DNA from: Uloborus plumipes
Taxonomy: Eukaryota; Arthropoda; Arachnida; Araneae; Uloboridae
Direction of reading: 5' to 3'
Assembly (NCBI GenBank): GCA_038373865.1
Contig: JAXGGA010004412.1
Span: forward strand, 1-64,000
DNA length: 64,000 bases
Part shown: positions 58,065 through 64,000 of the stretch, one piece after another
Layout of the letters: each line of letters opens with the position of its first letter
Position numbering within the stretch: position 1 is the stretch's first letter
Position numbers and translations under genes: made by a program
The notes under the pieces: generated by a model
Database searches by the model: none
What the model was told of the DNA's origin: nothing
The model's input: only the letters and a program-made list of their open reading frames with translations

Positions 58065-58845
58065 TTAAAATATCATACAAGATTGCATAGCTAGTAATAT
58101 TTTTATAACATTAATTAGCCATTTATTTATTTTGGTAAAAATTTATCATTAGGAAATATATGAATTTGCAAATTATAAATTGTCTACATGTTATCAATAT
58201 TGGAATTTTCAAATTTTTAAAAATAAAATTCTCAAAGAAAATTCTTAAATAAAATTGATCATTTTTCATACATAACACATGGATGAAATTTTTGTTTCAA
58301 TAAGAGCATGATTCAGAACCCAATCAACTTCTGACGTTAGGGGAAACTGAGTCGCGTTTTGAGGCCCCTGCTTTTTGAGGATAGGGGGAATATTTCCACT
58401 CTTGAGAAGCTCAAGCAGAATGCAGATTAAATTTTATCCCCCTTACCCCACTAATATATAGAATTTTCACAGCAATTCTAAGATTAGATGTTAAATTGGA
58501 TTTATTATTTCACAGAATTAATAAAAATACATTGTAAAAAATGGGCCAATTCCCACATTTAAAAATAACTTGTGGTGTGGATTAATGTTTTATGAAATGT
58601 TTTACTCTGAAAACTTTCCGTAAAAAATTTATTGAATCAGTTTTTATCTTTACACTCACCTCTGGATATGCATTTAAAAGCAGAAACTAAAATTTGAAAC
58701 ACAGGTTTTCAGTCATTTTTGGGCCCCCTGAAGATTTTAAGGGGAAGCTCAAGCTTTCTGAGCCTTTTGGGTAACTAGGCCTTGCAAGATTGATAATGGT
58801 TGTGCAACTGATAAAATGTGTTTCCCATCGCAGGGGGTGGGGGGG

Positions 58846-60150
58846 CAGGGCCGAATTAAAGTCTATTTACGCCCTGGGCCAAACTCAAAAACTACGCCCC
58901 ACCTCATACATCCGAACCCTATCCAAATCGAATCTCCCCTCCCCCCTCCCGGCCCCATTTGATGAACTGATTTATGATTTTGTTTTTTTCTTTCTTTCCT
59001 CCCTTTTTTTTTCGTATTCCTCTGTCGATGCTCGAAACAGAAAGGTCCAAAGGTGGTTCCTCGGGAATTTGTCGAAATTGAAGCTTTCAAAATGCAATTT
59101 TATGCCATTTATCGGAAAGTAATGGGACAACTCGCAGCAGGGCAATTCAACGCGCAATTTAAAAGATTGTTGATTTTTTTAATTAATTATTATTATTATT
59201 ATTATTATTTTTATTTTTTTTGATTTTTTTTATTATTTATAAAGGAAAATTGTAATAGTTTTGTTACATTCAAAGCAAAATATACGTTGTAGAAACGATC
59301 TTTTCTCCTGGATTATTGTAAGTTTTAAGCTGAATTTAATGGTATAATAATCCAGTTGAAAAGCCCGATATCACAACGTATATTTTTCTTTGAATGTTAC
59401 AAAATACACACTGGTTTGCCCTAAAAATGTCGGTCGCTTACCCCTGCTCCCCCCCCCCCGAGTAAGTTTTCGAAATTGAAGTCCTACATAAGCAAGTGTG
59501 AGTCATCTTTGATGATGTTTGATAAAGGAATGAGTTTGAAGACTCCTCCTCACCCCTTTCGAAACCTAAAATTTTGACGAACTTTAATGATGCTTTGGAA
59601 AGACGAAAATCTATCTCGGGAGAGCTCTCCTGGAGCTCTCCCGAGATCCTAAAATTTTACGATTGGGATCAGTAATTCGACGATTGGAATCAGTAATTCG
59701 CTTCGGTAAATGTGTCGGAATTGAAGTAATCAAAACAATTAGACGATTTGAATAGTGTTAGATGAGGACTGAATGCCTGAAACGGGGCTCTTTGGGAATA
59801 TTTATTAAAATTGAGACCCAAAACACGAGATTTTAGACAATTTTTAATGAGGTGGGAAAGGCCTGATGTCAGGGTCACTTCCCGAAAAAGTTTTCGACCT
59901 TGTGGTCTTAAAACGAAATTTTAGATGATGAAATTAAAATTATTAAAACACAACTTTAGTCTGCTTTGGTGACGTGAATTTAAGGGATTAGGCTCGGAAA
60001 CGCTCCCTCCCTTATTTCACTACGTCGCTAAACTTTTATTTATTCTTGATTATTGATTATGAATATTTTTTTTCCTCCTCAACATGCGCCCTTTCCAGCT
60101 TGCGCCCCTAGACCAGGGCCTAGGATGGCCTAATGGGTAATCCGGGTCTG
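58846..60150. mobile_element. hAT element nested in the previous one
   Basis: Starts CAGGGCCGAATTAAAG; the inverted right end CAGACCCGGATTACCC is a diverged match to this well-known terminus type. TACGCCCTGGGCC near the left end and GACCAGGGCC near the right are partly inverse. Flanks are G-rich, so the TSD is unclear. The direct repeat GGGAGAGCTCTCC-type palindrome lies near 59618-59645. Confidence 0.5.
59187..59212. repeat. (ATT)n microsatellite
   Basis: About eight ATT units in a T-rich stretch. Confidence 0.85.
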
Positions 60151-60211
60151 GGGAGGGGGGGGGTCTGCTGACCCTTTGACTAACCCCTGTGAATCCGCTA
60201 TTGACTATGGG

Positions 60212-60970
60212 TCCCATTAAAAAAAAACTTTTACACAATTGAATCAATTTTGTCACTTGTTCAACTTTAAACCGAATAAAACATCTAAAATTGATTATTT
60301 TTCCCCCCTGCCGTGATGCCATTAACAAAAAGAGGTGAACGAAATGTGTAATCAGAATTTCAAACAGCATGGTATAAAAGATGGAATGAAAACCAGCTCT
60401 CAGGCCACTGACCCGAAATTCTTGTGCAATCTAATAACAGAAACCTTGACGCGAGGCATTATGAATGCAAATTGCGAGAATAAAAAATAATCACGCAAAT
60501 GCTCTCTCGCATCCTCCTATTAAAATTCATCCGCACACAACACAGGCATTTTTAGCTGAGAACCTTTGCTTTGAAATTTGCCGAAAAATAAATTATTTTA
60601 GAGTTGAGGCACACGTTTTTGTGTACCGCCGACGCAAAAAGGAAGAAAGTTATCTGTAAGGTGAACATTATTTTTCTCCCTTAAAAAAAAATGGGGAAAT
60701 TTAACAATTTTCGGCAATAACAAGTGAAATAAAATAGTTACATATTTTTAAAATTTGTGTTCAATAAAGAGTAAAAATAAACTCATGAAAAAGAATTGTT
60801 GTAATATTATTTTTTAAATACGAATATTTGTTTGTGTATATTGGTAGTGAATTTAAATAAGTGATATATTCTTGGAACGAAATGATTTCATGCAATTCAA
60901 ATGATCATCAAAAGCCCGGTCGTTTGGGGACCAGGGAGGGGTCAATCGACCCCCTCTTTGCAACATGGGG
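60212..60970. other. Anonymous DNA
   Basis: No gene supported. Just before the foldback element is a GGGGTCAATCGACCCC hairpin (about 60937). Confidence 0.4.
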
Positions 60971-61455
60971 GGATCCGGCTATAAGGTCCACATTTTTAGA
61001 CAACCATGGCATTAGGTCCAGTGTCCACGGGGCATTAGGTCCAGCGGGGTGGACATAAGGTCCAGATTTTGAAGTTTATCCTTTGTCTCAAACTTATTTC
61101 GTTGAATATTCAAGTCAATCGTGGTAACTACCACCACTATTCATGTTTTTTACTGTAGAATGTGGGCTTTTTATCTGTCGGACTTTATGCTCCTTAAATC
61201 TTATGGCCATTGGACTTCATGTCTGGCGGCCCTTCCGTCTCGCGGATCTTCTATCTCTCGGACTTTTTGGAGTTTCAGACACAAAGGTTAAGCTAATGTC
61301 CGGACCTTCCGTCCGCCGGAATTTATGTCCACTGAATATTATGTCCGCTGGATCTTCTGCCCTTTGGATCTTTTGTCAGTCGGACTTATTGAACATGGAT
61401 TTTTTGTCCGGAGACCTTTTAATTTTGGACTTTCTGTCTGGACCTTCAAAGTGAC
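60971..61455. mobile_element. Foldback-like element 1 built of 16-bp units
   Basis: Begins GGATCCGGCTATAAGGTCCA. Left arm: repeated AAGGTCC units on the plus strand to about 61060. A central part (about 61061-61150) contains TTTATCCTTTGTCTCAAACT. The right arm has the same units inverted (GGACTTTATG..., TCGGACTTTTTGG, CCGGACCTTCCGTC) to about 61455. Apparent proteins here are translations of the repeat. Confidence 0.65.
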
Positions 61456-62584
61456 ATACCAGCTCTGCACCCCTGTATGTTTTGATGGCAAAAAGAATGA
61501 AAACGTGTTTGCAACACTGATTGTTTTCTCTCTCTCTCTTTTTCTTTCTTTTAAACTCGAAATTATTTTAAAGAACTTGTCCTTCGGCTTTTCCCAAAAA
61601 CTTTGTTATTAATTATAAAACTGGAAAAATAAAAAGAAAAAAAATGTCTCTTGCGCATCCTTTGATGTTTTCTATGATGAGAAACAGGGAAATAGCAGAG
61701 GAGCAGAGGCTCAAGATTCTTTTTCTTTTACACCCAAAGAAGGGGGCGATTTGTACAGCAACCCTACAACCCAGGGGAAAACTTTTCAAGGGCAACTGAA
61801 TTCTCGTAGTTCTTGTGACGACCTTCAATGCTCTGTAGGTCAGTGGGGCACGTGGCGCCGACCAATGGTCCGTTTGAGGGTTGCAGTAAAAACGAAAAGG
61901 GGTGTCCTGGGGATAGACTTCCTTTCATTTATTTATTTTTTTGTAGTTCGGAAGCTATTGAGCATTCAAGCAAGTTCTGCTCGAAAGAAAATGGCAACTT
62001 ATCTTGGCAGTTGTGGATAGATCGGTAAATAAAGATTACAATGGAACAAAATGCCATTCTAAATCAAACGGTGTAAGAAAATGCTTTGAAGTACTATTTA
62101 GAATTCTCGTAAAATGTGTCAATTCCCATGTAATTCGTTCCATATATTTTGCCGAAATTGGTCCGGTGAAAAGGAAGCTCGAATTGTGGGAGTTCTCTCA
62201 TTGCTCAGTTGAGCAAATACCAATAAAATGTTCTTTTGTGAGAAAATACTGAAGTGCGTGAGCTCTCGATTTATTACACGGTTGATTGCTGTCATGAATA
62301 TTCAAGTGGTGCTGTTTGAGTCAATTGAAGATGTCAAAATCTAGGAAAATCTCACGCAGCTGTTTTTTTTTAATTAGATCTTTATAATTTGAGTTCATAA
62401 ATTCAAGCAGAATTAAGAAGTAAAACTATACCTCTTTTAAAAGCAAAAATGATAAAAACAAAATTAAATCTAGCACAAGATTTACAAATTATTGCTTGCC
62501 TTGCATGTGTTTTGCAGAAACGAAAAACATGTTCACAATGCAAAAGTTTAAAACAAAGGAAAAACTTTTAAAATCTGAACGAAG
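61456..62584. other. Anonymous DNA
   Basis: No gene supported. Confidence 0.4.
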
Positions 62585-62705
62585 GTCCAGCATGTCCTAG
62601 CTGTCCAAATAATCGGGACCTTTTGTCTGTGGTTCTTTTATTCGTCGAACATTTTTACGCGAATCCCAAGAGTGTTCATGGACAGAAGATCCACATCCCA
62701 ACGGT
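62585..62705. repeat. Foldback-unit fragment
   Basis: Units in both orientations: AAGGTCCAGCATGTCC, then GGGACCTTTTGTCTGTGG, then GGACAGAAGATCCACATCCC. Confidence 0.6.
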
Positions 62706-62756
62706 CCGAGGGGAATAAAATCAGGTGTTTTAATCAGCTTTATTCATGAGTATTTT

Positions 62757-63030
62757 CAGGGGCGCCCCGAACTAAAATTTTTGGGAGGAAAATTATCAAT
62801 TTGCCGAATAAAGTTCCAATTTTACCGAATGATAAAATACAAGCTTACACAAATGTCGTAGATACAGAACATTTAGTGAGAAAAAACATTTAGGCATCTT
62901 TTAAAAATCAATTCTGAAAACTAAAACAAATAATCTCAATATTGTCTTCAAATTGCCGAATCGTCAGCAAAATGTGCCGAGTACGGAAATTATTGGGAGG
63001 TCACAGTGACCTCCCATTGGGGCGCTCCTG
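62757..63030. mobile_element. hAT MITE with 8-bp TSD
   Basis: AGTATTTT at 62749-62756 is repeated at 63031-63038. Ends CAGGGGCGCCCCGA and, inverted, CAGGAGCGCCCCAA. Next to the right end is the palindrome at 62998-63012. It has inserted among the foldback repeats. Confidence 0.85.
62998..63012. promoter_or_regulatory. IR3 nuclear-receptor-type palindrome
   Basis: AGGTCACAGTGACCT, two AGGTCA half-sites inverted with a 3-base spacer, extended by GGG/CCC to a longer palindrome. Same motif as at 38540-38554. Confidence 0.4.
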
Positions 63031-63061
63031 AGTATTTTAATCCAGAATGCCCCCCGCACGC

Positions 63062-63320
63062 ATACCTGTCTAAAACTGGATCTTTTGTCTGTCGGAAACT
63101 TTATGTCCCTTCAATCTTATGTCCATTTGACCTTATGTCTGTCGGACCTTCTGTCTCTCGGATCATCTCTCCCTCGGACCTTTCGGACGTGGATCTTCTG
63201 TCTGTGGACCTTTTGGTTTTGTACCTTATGTCCAGTCCCCATTCAGGGATTTCAGACATAAGGTTCGACGAAGAGAAGGAAGGTCATCTTTTGGGATCCA
63301 GGACAGCTGTCCAAAATGTG
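63062..63320. repeat. Foldback element, right-arm units
   Basis: Inverted units: GGATCTTTTGTCTGTC, GGAAACTTTATGTCCC, GACCTTATGTCTGTCG, GACCTTCTGTCTCTCG and more, to about 63236; then a plus unit ACATAAGGTTCGACG. Confidence 0.7.
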
Positions 63321-63811
63321 GGATCCGGCTAGAAGGTCCAAAACCAGAAGATCCACGTTCAAAAGGTCCGCGAGACATAAGGTCCACCAGACAGAAGGTC
63401 CAATGGCCATAAGATCCAAGGAACATAAGGTCTAACAGCCAAAAGGTCCACGAACAGACGGTCCATATTTTTAGATAGCGATGGCATAAGGTCCAGATTT
63501 CTCAGCGGGGTGGACAAAAGGTCCAGATTTTGGGTTTATCTTTTGTCTTCAACTTATTTTGTTAAATATTCAAGTTTTACATGGTAATTATCACCATAAT
63601 ACATGTTTTTTAATATAAAATATCTCTGTATAAATCCGACATTCCCAAAATGTTTACCTTCTGTCTGCAGATCTTTTGTCGATCGGAACTTATGTTTCTT
63701 GGATCTCATGTCCATTAGACCTTATGTCCGCCGGACCTTCTGTCCCTTGAACCTTTTGAACGTGGATGTTCTGTTCGTGGACCTTCTGGTTTTGGATCTA
63801 ACGTCAGAACC
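63321..63811. mobile_element. Foldback-like element 2, both arms present
   Basis: Begins GGATCCGGCTAGAAGGTCCA. The left arm (to about 63530) holds a dozen 16-bp units such as AAGGTCCGCGAGACAT, AAGGTCCACCAGACAG and AAGGTCCAATGGCCAT. The centre (about 63530-63655) shares TTTATCTTTTGTCTTCAACT with element 1. The right arm (63656-63811) has the units inverted (GACCTTATGTCCGCCG, GACCTTCTGTCCCTTG) and ends ...GTCAGAACCCC. Arms would pair over about 150 bp. Confidence 0.7.
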
Positions 63812-63815
63812 CCCG

Positions 63816-64000
63816 GGATCCGGCTAGAAGGTCCAAAACCAAAAGGTCCACGAACAGAAGATAACCGTCCTAAAGGTCCGCGGGTCTGTCTGTTGAACCT
63901 TATTTGAATATGGATCTTATGTCCGCCCAATCTTTTGAGCGCTCGTCATTCTCTCCGAGATCCAGCTGTGAGGTCCAAAACCAAAAGGTCCACGAACATT
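63816..64000. mobile_element. Foldback-like elements 3 and 4, partial at window edge
   Basis: A new start GGATCCGGCTAGAAGGTCCA at 63816, with inverted units from about 63890. Another start GAGATCCAGCTGTGAGGTCC at 63957 runs to the end. The cluster therefore continues beyond the window. Confidence 0.6.

Larger units (their letters stand above)
57725..60203. mobile_element. hAT element with 8-bp TSD, host of two insertions
   Basis: ACTATGGG at 57717-57724 is repeated at 60204-60211, 2.5 kb apart. Ends CAGAGGCGGATCCAGA and, inverted, CAATAGCGGATTCACAG, the same general hAT terminus type as the MITE at 10207-10462. A TTAA MITE (57831-58064) and a second hAT (58846-60150) lie within; without them about 0.93 kb remains, with no transposase recognised. 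Confidence 0.8.

Noticed and set aside
63006..63332. Frames rich in DLMSVGP-type residues as a repeat protein
   Set aside because: They are translations of the 16-bp foldback unit, which is open because the unit lacks stops; other copies are broken.

Overview
This window looks like intergenic DNA from a large, AT-rich animal genome, most likely an arthropod. A chelicerate is my best guess, but nothing here proves it. I could not establish a single intact host protein-coding gene. There are no operons, prokaryotic ribosome sites, rRNA or CRISPR. What the window holds is layer upon layer of transposons. Many boundaries can be fixed to the base from target-site duplications (TSDs) and from comparison of copies inside the window.

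Layout. 1-6793: a LINE-type ORF1 (gag) on the minus strand, split by three head-to-tail Helitrons (547-2064, 2065-4976, 4977-6342) stacked at one A^T site; removing them rejoins the reading frame exactly. The second Helitron contains a hairpin/palindrome element, which itself contains a TTAA-flanked MITE. 7.7-20.4 kb: a stack of hAT elements, including a 4.7 kb hAT whose transposase remnant is split by another 3.8 kb hAT, which carries a 1.8 kb long-inverted-repeat element, and a tandem hAT MITE pair sharing an 8-bp TSD. 21.3-26.4 kb: an internally repetitive element without obvious terminal inverted repeats, a second copy of the hairpin element, and the 3' end of a Ty3/gypsy retrotransposon (integrase C-terminus, polypurine tract, start of the 3' LTR) next to a 1.4 kb TTAA-flanked element. 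26.4-34 kb: mostly anonymous DNA with a pogo-like MITE and a roughly 1 kb CpG-rich island (31.5-32.5 kb), the best candidate for a host promoter. 34-49.4 kb: more hAT elements (several with 6-bp TSDs), two further copies of the repetitive element (one with a 19-bp minisatellite), and a 968-bp TTAA element. 49.4-57.2 kb: mostly anonymous, with a MITE pair and a possible SINE. 57.2-60.2 kb: a tRNA-derived SINE and a nested hAT complex with an 8-bp TSD. 60.97-64 kb: foldback elements built of a 16-bp repeated unit, the structure in this window I am least able to match to a known family.

The genes do not work together in any pathway. The coding remnants (LINE gag, hAT transposase, gypsy pol) are parasitic and broken. 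The value of the window is in its insertion chronology, in excisions that restore reading frames, and in a few repeat families with odd architecture.
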